Source: Armatimonadota bacterium
GTDB taxonomy: Bacteria > Armatimonadota > Armatimonadia > Armatimonadales > Armatimonadaceae
DNA: 7,363 bases
Reading direction: 5' to 3'
Assembly (NCBI GenBank): GCA_030833025.1
Contig: JAURHZ010000113.1
Span: 1 to 7,363 of the forward strand
The position numbers and the translations under genes are program-made. Shown in pieces: positions 1 to 7,150 of this stretch. How positions within the stretch are numbered: the stretch's first letter is position 1; every line of letters starts with the position of its first letter. The notes under the pieces were generated by a model that was given only the letters and a program-made list of their open reading frames with translations, was not told where the DNA came from and made no database searches.

Positions 1-2928
1 CAGCAATACCTTCCGCTCATCCTTTGTAAGCTTTCGGCCCCATGCTAGCTCTGCGGCACGCTCTACCTGCTGTGGAACCAAGCCACCATCCTCCATCACA
101 CGCTTTGCGAGATGCTGCGAACAAGAGAGCACAAAGTTATTGTTGTAGAGCGTCAGTGCCTGAAGCGCTGAAACACTCGTTCCACGTGTCGGCGATAGCA
201 ATGCCAAGTCAGGGAAGTCCATCGAATCCATAAATGGATCTGGAATTGCACGCCACACCGTACGGTAGACAGATCGGCGGTTCGCCTCTGGGCTCTCCCA
301 GTCGTACGCAGCATAGTCAAGCGCCGGTGTCATCTGTGGGCCAGGGCCCATCTTGAAGTGATTGACTCCCGGTCCGCCCATCTTGAAATCGATACGGCCA
401 GCCGTCTGCAAGGCTGCATCCCGGTATTGGTCGGCATCCAAGCGCAGGCGGTTTGCCTTCCAAAGCAAGCGGTTATCCGAGTCCACCTTTGCGGCATCCA
501 CACGGTTGACCGAGCTTTGCTGGTATGCACGACTAGTCACCATGAGGCGGTGCAGCTGCTTGAAGGACCCATTTGCTTCATCCCGGAACCAGACGGCGAG
601 GTAGTCGAGCAACTCTGGATGGCTAGGCGCTCCGCCCATTCGTCCAAAGTCACCCGGCGTATCGACGATGCCTTTGCCGAAGTGGTAATGCCAAACACGG
701 TTGACAATGCTTCGCCATGTCAGGGGGTTACGACGATCAACAAACCATTCCGCGAGTGCCGCGCGTCGCTGGCTTTCCTTTGACATGTCACGGCGCTTGA
801 AGTAGTCACTCAGCTGAGGCAGCATCGACAGCGCCCCAGGGCCAACAACCTGCTTTGGTCGACTCAGCTCACCGCGTTCGAGGACACGGATCTCACGAGG
901 CTTTTCGATGTTTCTAAACCCGACATCTGCGACATCCGCAGACTTCGCAGCAACATACACGCGCTTCTGTGGTGGGAGCGCAGCGATTCCAGCCGCAGCT
1001 GTCTCACGCAATGCAAATGTTGCAAGCTCAGTCTCGGCAGTCTTATCTAAGAACTGAGATTTCAATACACCAGAAACTGCTGGTGGAATCGCACACAAAA
1101 TCGCGCTTGGACCATCCGCAGTGCTCACTCGGAACTTACCCAGCAAATGGCTGCCGCCATCGTTTTGGTCGACGACGACTTCCAGCTTATCTGCTGCGCT
1201 AAGCGTCAATGGTTCAGCAAATGCCAATACAAGGTGATGATCCTTGCCGTATTCAGGACCTACGCCCCAGCCGGTGCTTGTCAGTCCATCAGCTGCACGC
1301 GGAGCATCCCCATTCTTCTGGCTATGATCTGCACTAACACGGACAATCTTCGTCTTCTCACGCTTGCCGCTGGCGCGAATCACATCGACAGAAACCTCGG
1401 TCAGCAAAAAGCTACCATTGTCCGCACGCCCAGGACCACCCTTTGGAAGGTCACTGGATGACAGTGCATCGATTCGAATGGCACCGATGTTTCCTGCTCC
1501 AGCGGACCCAACAATCGTGTACGTGTCTTTCAGAGGCAGCTTGCCAGCAACAGTCACTGTTCCAGTGTTATCGATGGACAGCGTTGCGCCACCCACTCCC
1601 GCTGCTTTTTGAACCGAGAGCGCCTTCCAGCCTCCAAAGCTCTTCAGGGCTGAGACAAACGTTTCAACCACGGGCTTGTGCTCAGCTGCAAGGATTTTGT
1701 TGGCATCCTTGCTGTCGGCGACATCCTTCAGCTTTGTCCACTTTGCCCTTTGCTCGGCAAGACCTGGACGGTCTTCGTACGTAACATCGCCTTTGATAAC
1801 CCCAGCAAAAACTGCCTGCAGCGACCAGTAATCCGTTGTCGGAATCGGGTCGAACTTATGGTCGTGGCAGCGTGCACAGTTAGCGGTGGTGCTAACAAAT
1901 GTAGACATCGCCTGATTGACCATGTCATCTCGATCCAAGATTTCAAATGGAATCGGAGCGGTGTAATAGGCACTCAGGTCGAAGTTGCCTGCACTGAGAT
2001 AACCCATCGCAGGGGTCAAGTCTGGTCGGCTCGGGTAAAGAACATCTGCTGCAAGCTGCTCACGGACAAACCTTGCGTATGGGACATCTTTATTGAACGT
2101 CTCGACGACATAGTCCCTATATGGCCATGCGTATTTACGTCCCATGTCATGCTCAGCACCATGGGAATCCGCGTAGTGAATCGTGTCTAGCCAGTGACGA
2201 GCCCAGCGCTCGCCATAACGTGGGCTTGCCAGCAAGCGATCAACGACACGCTCGTATGCACCAGGCTTCTTATCGGCGACAAACGCATTGATTTCAGCTT
2301 GGGTTGGAGGTAGACCAATCAAGTCGAACGTCACGCGGCGGATAAGAGTTACTCGGTCTGCAGCCGGCCCCATCGCCAAACCCTTTGCACCAAGCTTGGC
2401 ATCGAGGAAGCGGTCGAGAACATGCGCTGCTTTTCCAGCGGGAACTGCAGGCTTTTTCAGTGGCTGTAACGACCAATGCGTGTCTCCCGCAGGAGCACTT
2501 CCACCCGCATCTGGCCAGGATGGACCAGACTGCACCCAGCTTCTTAGCATCGCGACCTGCGCTGGGGTGAGCGGCGTTTTACCACTGCGGTTCGGTGGCA
2601 TCACCAGATCGACATTTGCTGTCGTAACACGCTGTATGACGGAGCTGGCATTTGGTTCGTGCGGAACCAGTCCACGGGAACCACTATTGCCACCAGCCAT
2701 CGCTGATTTCAGCTGCGTAAGCTTCAGCCCACCAGCAGCCTGAATATCACCGTGACACGGCATACACTTCTCGCGGAGCAACGGTTGGATGTCTTTTACA
2801 AAGTCAGGCCCTTTTGCATTAGGAACCTTGACCTGCAAGTTTGATTGCGCCGGGAGTAGAGCAACACCTGCAATCGCCAGGGATGCAAGTGACACGAAAA
2901 TAGCCTTGCCGAAGCGTGGATTATCCAT
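1..2928 (-). CDS. Secreted di-heme PSCyt1-DUF1549-DUF1553 protein, C-terminus cut by window edge
   Basis: The minus-strand frame is open from ATG 2928 to base 1 (976 codons, no stop), so only the C-terminal tail is missing. Residues 9-27 form a hydrophobic export signal. A cytochrome c domain follows (PSCyt1 type): heme site CMPCH at 55-59 and a possible distal ligand Met110 in VMPPN. DUF1549 spans roughly 170-375, with the motifs DLIGLPPT and ERWARHWLD and a second heme site, CARCH at 351-355, followed by DHKFDPI (PSCyt2 signature). A beta-rich central domain at about 450-605 carries GPGRADNGSFLLTEV. DUF1553 starts near 690, with VNRVWHYHFGKGIVDTPGDFG (about 743-763, read in two parts), SHPELLDYLA and RLDADQYRDAAL near 825-838. 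The order and length match the family. Its biochemical role is not established; two c-type hemes imply redox work outside the cytoplasm. Such genes often sit beside a DUF1501 gene, which would lie past the left edge. The start is supported by the signal peptide and by a weak AGGA just upstream. Confidence 0.96.
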   Translation of the reverse strand, partial: MDNPRFGKAIFVSLASLAIAGVALLPAQSNLQVKVPNAKGPDFVKDIQPLLREKCMPCHGDIQAAGGLKLTQLKSAMAGGNSGSRGLVPHEPNASSVIQRVTTANVDLVMPPNRSGKTPLTPAQVAMLRSWVQSGPSWPDAGGSAPAGDTHWSLQPLKKPAVPAGKAAHVLDRFLDAKLGAKGLAMGPAADRVTLIRRVTFDLIGLPPTQAEINAFVADKKPGAYERVVDRLLASPRYGERWARHWLDTIHYADSHGAEHDMGRKYAWPYRDYVVETFNKDVPYARFVREQLAADVLYPSRPDLTPAMGYLSAGNFDLSAYYTAPIPFEILDRDDMVNQAMSTFVSTTANCARCHDHKFDPIPTTDYWSLQAVFAGVIKGDVTYEDRPGLAEQRAKWTKLKDVADSKDANKILAAEHKPVVETFVSALKSFGGWKALSVQKAAGVGGATLSIDNTGTVTVAGKLPLKDTYTIVGSAGAGNIGAIRIDALSSSDLPKGGPGRADNGSFLLTEVSVDVIRASGKREKTKIVRVSADHSQKNGDAPRAADGLTSTGWGVGPEYGKDHHLVLAFAEPLTLSAADKLEVVVDQNDGGSHLLGKFRVSTADGPSAILCAIPPAVSGVLKSQFLDKTAETELATFALRETAAAGIAALPPQKRVYVAAKSADVADVGFRNIEKPREIRVLERGELSRPKQVVGPGALSMLPQLSDYFKRRDMSKESQRRAALAEWFVDRRNPLTWRSIVNRVWHYHFGKGIVDTPGDFGRMGGAPSHPELLDYLAVWFRDEANGSFKQLHRLMVTSRAYQQSSVNRVDAAKVDSDNRLLWKANRLRLDADQYRDAALQTAGRIDFKMGGPGVNHFKMGPGPQMTPALDYAAYDWESPEANRRSVYRTVWRAIPDPFMDSMDFPDLALLSPTRGTSVSALQALTLYNNNFVLSCSQHLAKRVMEDGGLVPQQVERAAELAWGRKLTKDERKVLL

Positions 2929-2930
2929 AG

Positions 2931-2936
2931 TTTCCT
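2931..2936 (-). promoter_or_regulatory. Weak ribosome binding site of the cytochrome/DUF1549/DUF1553 gene
   Basis: Read on the minus strand this is AGGAAA, two bases before ATG 2928, with the AGG core five bases from the start. It is a partial Shine-Dalgarno match, but it is the best one in the window and supports the chosen start. No other in-frame start nearby gives a complete signal peptide. Confidence 0.4.
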
Positions 2937-2944
2937 ATTGTGGC

Positions 2945-3484
2945 ATGAACGCTCGATTTCCTGCTGAATTCCGGATGTTAGATTCCAGCAGATATTGGAA
3001 TCTTTTCCGTAAATTGATTGTCGTCCAACGCCATTACGATGTGGCTTCTACTCCAATCGACAAGAACATCTGGAGCACAATTCGCGATTACACTCATCCA
3101 CTTTGCGTTTATTATGCGAATATTGCGTATACTTTCGATACTTTGGTAATACACAGTGAATGCATCTGCGGAAAGGCCATAAAGCACTCTGCGTCCGTGT
3201 CCGCGTCTCAGTTCGCCTGTGTCTGTGGCCGGCATTTTGACATTCGGGTCGTCCCATGCAAGCTCTGCGGAAACCTATGCGTAGGGATTCTTCGCCCCGG
3301 GATGACATCCAGTGATATCTGTCGACTGTGCGGAGCTGACCATCAAATGCCAGAGTCTGTTCTCCAAATACGCCAGTCCGGTTTTGCTACGCTTCTACGT
3401 CGGAGCTTCATCCTTAGACTAACCATCGTCGCTATCGGCATCGGTATTCTGTTCGGCATCGTCAACTTTCTCCGGCCACATTAA
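2945..3484 (+). CDS. Cys-rich double zinc-ribbon protein with a C-terminal membrane anchor (start uncertain)
   Basis: No named family is recognised. Counting from ATG 2945 (179 residues), the core holds four cysteine pairs: CICGK (Cys73/75), CVCGRHF (Cys92/94), CKLCG (Cys105/108) and CRLCG (Cys126/129). Spacing suggests two zinc ribbons, the first of the C-x-CG(K)...C-x-CG type common in planctomycete proteins. Residues 155-175 form a single hydrophobic helix preceded by RR and followed by a short RPH tail, so the zinc domains probably face the cytoplasm. Start: 2945 is the first ATG that does not overlap the divergent gene. However, residues 1-66 have lower GC (about 43% at third positions), no motif and unusual Trp/Tyr content, and would leave only 16 bases for divergent promoters. 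The true start may be as late as TTG 3143, giving about 113 residues. A role in protein or nucleic-acid binding at the membrane would be a guess. Confidence 0.6.
   Translation: MNARFPAEFRMLDSSRYWNLFRKLIVVQRHYDVASTPIDKNIWSTIRDYTHPLCVYYANIAYTFDTLVIHSECICGKAIKHSASVSASQFACVCGRHFDIRVVPCKLCGNLCVGILRPGMTSSDICRLCGADHQMPESVLQIRQSGFATLLRRSFILRLTIVAIGIGILFGIVNFLRPH
3103..3133 (+). promoter_or_regulatory. Candidate promoter for the zinc-ribbon gene
   Basis: TATACT at 3128-3133 matches five of six bases of the sigma70 -10 box. TTGCGT at 3103-3108 is a partial -35 box with a long 19-base spacer. It lies in the most AT-rich part of the region (about 40-42% GC) just before composition rises to near 58%. The expected transcription start near 3140 would fall just before the alternative TTG start at 3143. 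On the opposite strand the same stretch reads CATAAT (3111-3116), a -10-like hexamer for the divergent gene, though I found no good -35 for it. Confidence 0.25.
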
Positions 3485-3534
3485 CCAGGTTGCCGTGCAG
3501 GGAATCAATGCGCAAGTGCGTAACGTCCTAAGGC

Positions 3535-6453
3535 ATGAATCCCGGTCTCACATCTGTTTTCCTCATCACCGCTCTTGCCACTGCTCCTGTAACGTCCACC
3601 TGGCCAGCTGGACACTACAAAGCTGATGTCCATGAGGGGCGGATTACGCTGAAAACCACTCAGACAGGTTTTCCGATTCCCGCAGGCCAAGTGATTCGTG
3701 ATTATCCTTTGCTTGTTCGCTTTGATGGTGACCAGTTTCCCTGGGACGAGGCAAACCCGGATGGCAGTGATATCGCATTTGAAACCGATGCCCACATCTC
3801 TCTTCCGGTAAGCATTGAGGAATGGAATCCTAAGGCAAAACGCGCTGCGATTTGGGTCCGTATTCCGCTGATCACTGGAGGCGAGCGCCAGACGCTGATC
3901 GTGAAATGGGGTAAATCGACCAAGCATCAACAAGCCACGGGACTTGTCTTTGATTCATCCAATGGCTTTTCGAGCGTCCTACATCTTGGGGATGAATCCA
4001 TCGATGTACTTGGAACGTTGTCATTGCGCCCCGATGGCATCGGTACGACACCTGGGACAATCGGGAATGCGTCGCGCTTTCGCCAAGGAAGCGGAATCGC
4101 CGGAACCTTACAGAATGGCAAGTCCCTTCCCGCCGGTAGTCAGTCATCAACGACCAGTGCCTGGGTGCGTGTCCGTAAGTCCAACGGGACGATTGTAGGC
4201 TGGGGAAAAGAGGCTGCACAAGGGAAGGTCGTGATGCAGTTTCGGAGCCCAGCGCATATCAATATGGATTGCTACTTCTCCGATGCAAGTATCAAAAGCA
4301 TATCGAAAGCCCCCGTTGGTGAATGGATGCATGTCTCCCACGTCTACACAAAGGGTGAGACGAAACTCTATATTAATGGTCGCCTTGAAGCGACGAATAC
4401 CGGAAGAGGCGCTCCCCTTGCGATCGCAGAGTCATCACGTCTCTGGCTTGGCGGGTGGTATGGAAACTACGACTTTGATGGTGATATTGACGAAGTTCGT
4501 ATCTCTAATGTAGCACGTAGCGCTGCGTGGGTTGGCCTGGATGCCGACACGCAAGGACCATCGCCACGCCTCACTGGTAGGCTTGTCCGTAGCGATTCCT
4601 CTCCCTCCGTCCCAACATCACCACTCACTGTGGATGAAGGTGGAAGCATCCAAATTACCTCAGACCTTGGCAATGCAGACAAAGCCTATTGGGAGCTGAT
4701 TGATGGAGGCAAAACCCATATCCTAGCCACAGATCAGAATCGCATTAAAGTTACAGCTCCGAGAGTTACCAATACGACACCGATGACACTGCGCCTTCGG
4801 ACCATCACCGGTGATACTGAAAAAATCCAGAACATCCCACTAACTGTCCGTGAGGCTATCGCAGACCCGGATGTCACACTGGTTGCTCCTAGCACGTGGG
4901 ATGGTCGTACGCCGGCATTTATTCGCGCCGATGCCCATGGCAAAGGACAGTTGAATTATCGCTGGAACGTAACGGGACCAGGCGTTGCCTACGAGGCATC
5001 CGGAAATGTTCTCAGACTCAATCGCGGATTCAAAGCGGGAGATGTTTCCGTGCGCGTGGATGTCGACAATGGTGGGAAAGTTGTCACGCGGGATGTTTTG
5101 ATTCGGGTTGCCCCACCTAGTAAAGATGCTTGGCAGGATGCACCGCCTATTCAAGTAGCTGAGCTAAGTAACGGGATGTTTGTCAGTCGCGGGGTTGGGT
5201 CAACTGGAAAGGTTTCCATCACCGGCTCGACACGTGCTGGAGCAACGATTGACCTACGTGCAGCATCCAAGGATGGCTGGATTCGGGCAATCAAGACCAG
5301 TGCAAATGCCAAGGGCACCTTCACAGTTCATATGGACTTGCCCGCCCGCCTTACCCTCTATACGCTTCAGCTTGTTTCTACAGAAAACGGTAAGACTGAT
5401 GTTCTGGCATCCGTATCAGATATTCAATGTGGGGATGCGTTTATTATCATGGGCCAATCTAACGCAGTGGCGACAGACTTTGGTCCGACGACACCTCCAT
5501 TTACCAGTCCGTGGATTCAGACATTTACGGATAAGTTTGTACCCGCCCGTTATCGTAACGCCGATAGCCAATCAGGCGAGATTGGTTATTGGGGGATGGA
5601 ACTTGCCCGCAAGCTGCTAACGAAACACAAACTTCCGATTTGCATTATCAATGGAGCCGTTGGTGGCACCCGAATCGATCAGCATCAACGCTTGGAAAGC
5701 AATCCGAGTGACACTACAACGCTCTATGGTCGCTTGCTTTCACGCGTCGCGGGCGCACGGCTACAACACGGAATACGGGGAATCTTCTGGCATCAAGGTG
5801 AAAATGACCAGGGCGCGGATGGGCCATCTGGAGGGTTTGGCCACGAGACTTATCGCGAGCTGTTCATAAGCCTTAGCCATGCATGGTCGATGGACTATCC
5901 AAACAGCCAAATGACATATCTGTTTCAGATTTGGCCAAAATCTTGTGCGATGGGCATTGATGGTTCTGACAATGTTTTACGTGATGTTCAGCGGAGTCTT
6001 CCGGATGCAATGGACAGGCTTGCGATTATGTCAACCCTTGGTATCGATCCTCCCGGAGGGTGCCACTACCCAGCGGATGGCTATGCCATGATGGCAAATT
6101 TGATTTATCCACTCGTAGAACAACATACGTATGGAATCAAGTCAAAAACCACCGTGACTCCTCCACGGCTTGTTTCCGTTACCAGAGACAAGGCCAAGCC
6201 CTCCACCATCGTCGTGACATTTGACCAGCCTGTTTTTTGGACTGACAGCCTACGTAGTGAGTTTCTAATCGATGGGAAACGTGGTTTGGTGCAGCGAGGA
6301 GCTTCACATAAAAATACGTTGCGCCTAGAGCTGTCAACGCCCGGTGGTTCTACGCTGACCTATTTGGATAGCGCAACGTGGTCACAGCAACGCTTGCTTC
6401 GTGGAAGCAATGGGATTGCAGCACTGACGTTTACAGGCATTCCGATTCGCTAA
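3535..6453 (+). CDS. Secreted SASA-family carbohydrate acetylesterase with DUF2341, LamG and Ig-like domains
   Basis: A 972-residue exported protein with a hydrophobic leader at about 4-20. Domains in order: DUF2341-like at about 55-127 (YPLLVRFDGDQF, SLPVSIEEWNP, QTLIVKWGK); LamG/concanavalin A-like at about 145-335 ending in FDGDIDEVRISNVARSAAW; two Ig-like beta modules at about 360-438 and 445-527; a beta module at about 540-630; a SASA/SGNH esterase domain at about 632-860; and a C-terminal beta domain at 865-972. The esterase motifs are clear: nucleophile Ser642 in GQSN, GGTR at 710-713, WHQGEND at 752-758, and probable catalytic His844 in GCHYPADGY with Asp838 upstream. The family removes O-acetyl groups from sugars such as sialic acids or xylan; LamG and Ig-like modules suggest binding to a polysaccharide or glycan. 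The actual substrate cannot be read. Codon 3529-3531 is an in-frame stop, so ATG 3535 is the earliest start. The Shine-Dalgarno is poor (AAGG one base before ATG). It begins 50 bases after the zinc-ribbon gene. Confidence 0.93.
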   Translation: MNPGLTSVFLITALATAPVTSTWPAGHYKADVHEGRITLKTTQTGFPIPAGQVIRDYPLLVRFDGDQFPWDEANPDGSDIAFETDAHISLPVSIEEWNPKAKRAAIWVRIPLITGGERQTLIVKWGKSTKHQQATGLVFDSSNGFSSVLHLGDESIDVLGTLSLRPDGIGTTPGTIGNASRFRQGSGIAGTLQNGKSLPAGSQSSTTSAWVRVRKSNGTIVGWGKEAAQGKVVMQFRSPAHINMDCYFSDASIKSISKAPVGEWMHVSHVYTKGETKLYINGRLEATNTGRGAPLAIAESSRLWLGGWYGNYDFDGDIDEVRISNVARSAAWVGLDADTQGPSPRLTGRLVRSDSSPSVPTSPLTVDEGGSIQITSDLGNADKAYWELIDGGKTHILATDQNRIKVTAPRVTNTTPMTLRLRTITGDTEKIQNIPLTVREAIADPDVTLVAPSTWDGRTPAFIRADAHGKGQLNYRWNVTGPGVAYEASGNVLRLNRGFKAGDVSVRVDVDNGGKVVTRDVLIRVAPPSKDAWQDAPPIQVAELSNGMFVSRGVGSTGKVSITGSTRAGATIDLRAASKDGWIRAIKTSANAKGTFTVHMDLPARLTLYTLQLVSTENGKTDVLASVSDIQCGDAFIIMGQSNAVATDFGPTTPPFTSPWIQTFTDKFVPARYRNADSQSGEIGYWGMELARKLLTKHKLPICIINGAVGGTRIDQHQRLESNPSDTTTLYGRLLSRVAGARLQHGIRGIFWHQGENDQGADGPSGGFGHETYRELFISLSHAWSMDYPNSQMTYLFQIWPKSCAMGIDGSDNVLRDVQRSLPDAMDRLAIMSTLGIDPPGGCHYPADGYAMMANLIYPLVEQHTYGIKSKTTVTPPRLVSVTRDKAKPSTIVVTFDQPVFWTDSLRSEFLIDGKRGLVQRGASHKNTLRLELSTPGGSTLTYLDSATWSQQRLLRGSNGIAALTFTGIPIR

Positions 6454-6472
6454 CACGGTGCTTAAATGCGCA

Positions 6473-6481
6473 TGGTAGTAT
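6473..6481 (+). promoter_or_regulatory. Possible extended -10 element before the UreH/NicO-type gene
   Basis: TGGTAGTAT fits the extended -10 pattern TGnTAnnnT, with four of six bases of TATAAT. There is no recognisable -35 box. Its expected transcription start, near 6488, is within a few bases of ATG 6491. The match is weak and could be chance; co-transcription from the esterase gene 37 bases upstream is also possible. Confidence 0.2.
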
Positions 6482-6490
6482 CCGTGCCGG

Positions 6491-7120
6491 ATGTCACCTT
6501 CTCTGTTGCTTGGCGGTTTAGTCGCCGGATTTCTTCATGTGTTGATGGGACCAGACCACCTTGCGGCCGTTGCACCGAGTGCGGCACTGCGTGGGAGGGA
6601 TGCTTGGCTTAGCGGTCTTCGCTGGGGAATCGGGCATTCGAGTGGCGTGCTTATGGTCGGTATCGCGCTGGTTCTCCTCCGCCAGATGGAAGATGTTAGT
6701 AAGTATGCATGGCTGGGTGAGCGCTTCGTGGGTGTTGCGCTGATTGGTATCGGAATTTGGGGATTCCGAGTGCTACAGAACACGCGGACCACGAGTGTTT
6801 TAGCATCTAGTCACCACCATCAGAATGCTGAGCGGACAGCTCTTGGCGTCGGAATTCTCCATGGCCTTGCTGGAGGATCTCACTTGTTCGGCGTGATTCC
6901 GGCACTTGCACTGCCATCGGTTGAATTAAGCGCCATTTGGCTACTGCTCTTTGGTGCCGGGACAGTTGTGGCAATGATGACCTTTACGGGAATCTTAGGG
7001 ATTATCGTTCACCAAATGGCGCAGCGTATCGATACGCTCTATCGCCGAGCATTGGCCGTCTGTTCTGTCCTCGCAATCGGCATTGGTCTTTGGTGGCTCA
7101 TCGTTGGCGGTATCGGTTAG
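6491..7120 (+). CDS. UreH/NicO-type membrane protein, probable nickel/cobalt-family transporter
   Basis: A 209-residue inner-membrane protein with about six helices (roughly 4-28, 46-64, 76-95, 118-141, 147-172 and 186-207). The first helix holds HVLMGPDHLAAV, with His16, Asp22 and His23, resembling the metal-binding HX4DH motif of nickel/cobalt transporters but with one extra residue. Further conserved-looking sites are RWGIGH (His49) and GILHGLAGGSHLFGV (His124 and His131). The loop at 106-115 contains three consecutive histidines (108-110), as is common in metal transporters. The HX(5)DH plus LHGxAGxxH pattern is typical of the UreH-like branch, often annotated as urease-accessory or nickel transporters; no urease gene is visible, so metal and direction are unknown. 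Start: ATG 6491 places the first helix immediately at the N-terminus, and I found no in-frame start just upstream. It lies 37 bases after the esterase gene, and no Shine-Dalgarno is visible. Confidence 0.85.
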   Translation: MSPSLLLGGLVAGFLHVLMGPDHLAAVAPSAALRGRDAWLSGLRWGIGHSSGVLMVGIALVLLRQMEDVSKYAWLGERFVGVALIGIGIWGFRVLQNTRTTSVLASSHHHQNAERTALGVGILHGLAGGSHLFGVIPALALPSVELSAIWLLLFGAGTVVAMMTFTGILGIIVHQMAQRIDTLYRRALAVCSVLAIGIGLWWLIVGGIG

Positions 7121-7145
7121 CAACCGTAAAACCATTCCTTATAAT
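7117..7145 (+). promoter_or_regulatory. Sigma70-type promoter of the PhyH-like gene
   Basis: A perfect TATAAT at 7140-7145 sits exactly 17 bases after TTAGCA at 7117-7122, which matches four of six bases of TTGACA. The -35 box overlaps the stop codon of the upstream transporter gene. The predicted transcription start is about 7151-7152, that is, at the ATG of the PhyH-like gene, so the mRNA would be leaderless or nearly so. This agrees with the absence of a ribosome binding site there. Confidence 0.55.
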
Positions 7146-7147
7146 GG
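7132..7147. repeat. Short inverted repeat overlapping the -10 box
   Basis: CCATT at 7132-7136 pairs perfectly with AATGG at 7143-7147 across a six-base loop, and the right arm covers half of the TATAAT. It could be a small operator or a coincidence. It has no T-tract and only five pairs, so it is not a convincing terminator for the upstream gene. Confidence 0.2.
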
Positions 7148-7150
7148 GCT

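Larger units (their letters stand above)
2929..3142. other. Probable divergent intergenic region
   Basis: This 214-base stretch lies between the minus-strand cytochrome gene start and the secure part of the zinc-ribbon gene. By hand count its GC is about 42-45%, against about 58% in 3181-3240. It probably carries the promoters of both genes. If the zinc-ribbon protein really starts at ATG 2945, most of this stretch is coding instead. I saw no convincing operator or RNA structure in it. Confidence 0.4.

Noticed and set aside
1678..2190. Plus-strand open frame of 170 codons, and others at 358-783 and 2288-2743
   Set aside because: They lie antisense to the cytochrome/DUF1549/DUF1553 gene, whose frame carries heme sites and family motifs throughout. 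Their translations show no domain-like sequence.
2789..2944. Upstream extension of the zinc-ribbon frame to ATG 2789
   Set aside because: It would overlap the signal peptide and heme-domain start of the divergent gene by 140 bases and adds no recognisable protein feature.
2978..3308. Two minus-strand frames in the divergent region (2978-3235 and 3048-3308)
   Set aside because: They overlap the cysteine-rich coding region on the other strand, have no family-like sequence and no ribosome binding site that I can see.
3505..3933. Minus-strand open frame of 142 codons, and similar ones at 3872-4219 and 4840-5154
   Set aside because: They are antisense to the well-supported esterase gene and their translations show no motif or signal.
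6454..6490. CACGG (6454-6458) and CCGTG (6482-6486) as a terminator hairpin between the esterase and transporter genes
   Set aside because: The stem has only five pairs with a 23-base loop and no T-tract, so it is not a credible intrinsic terminator.
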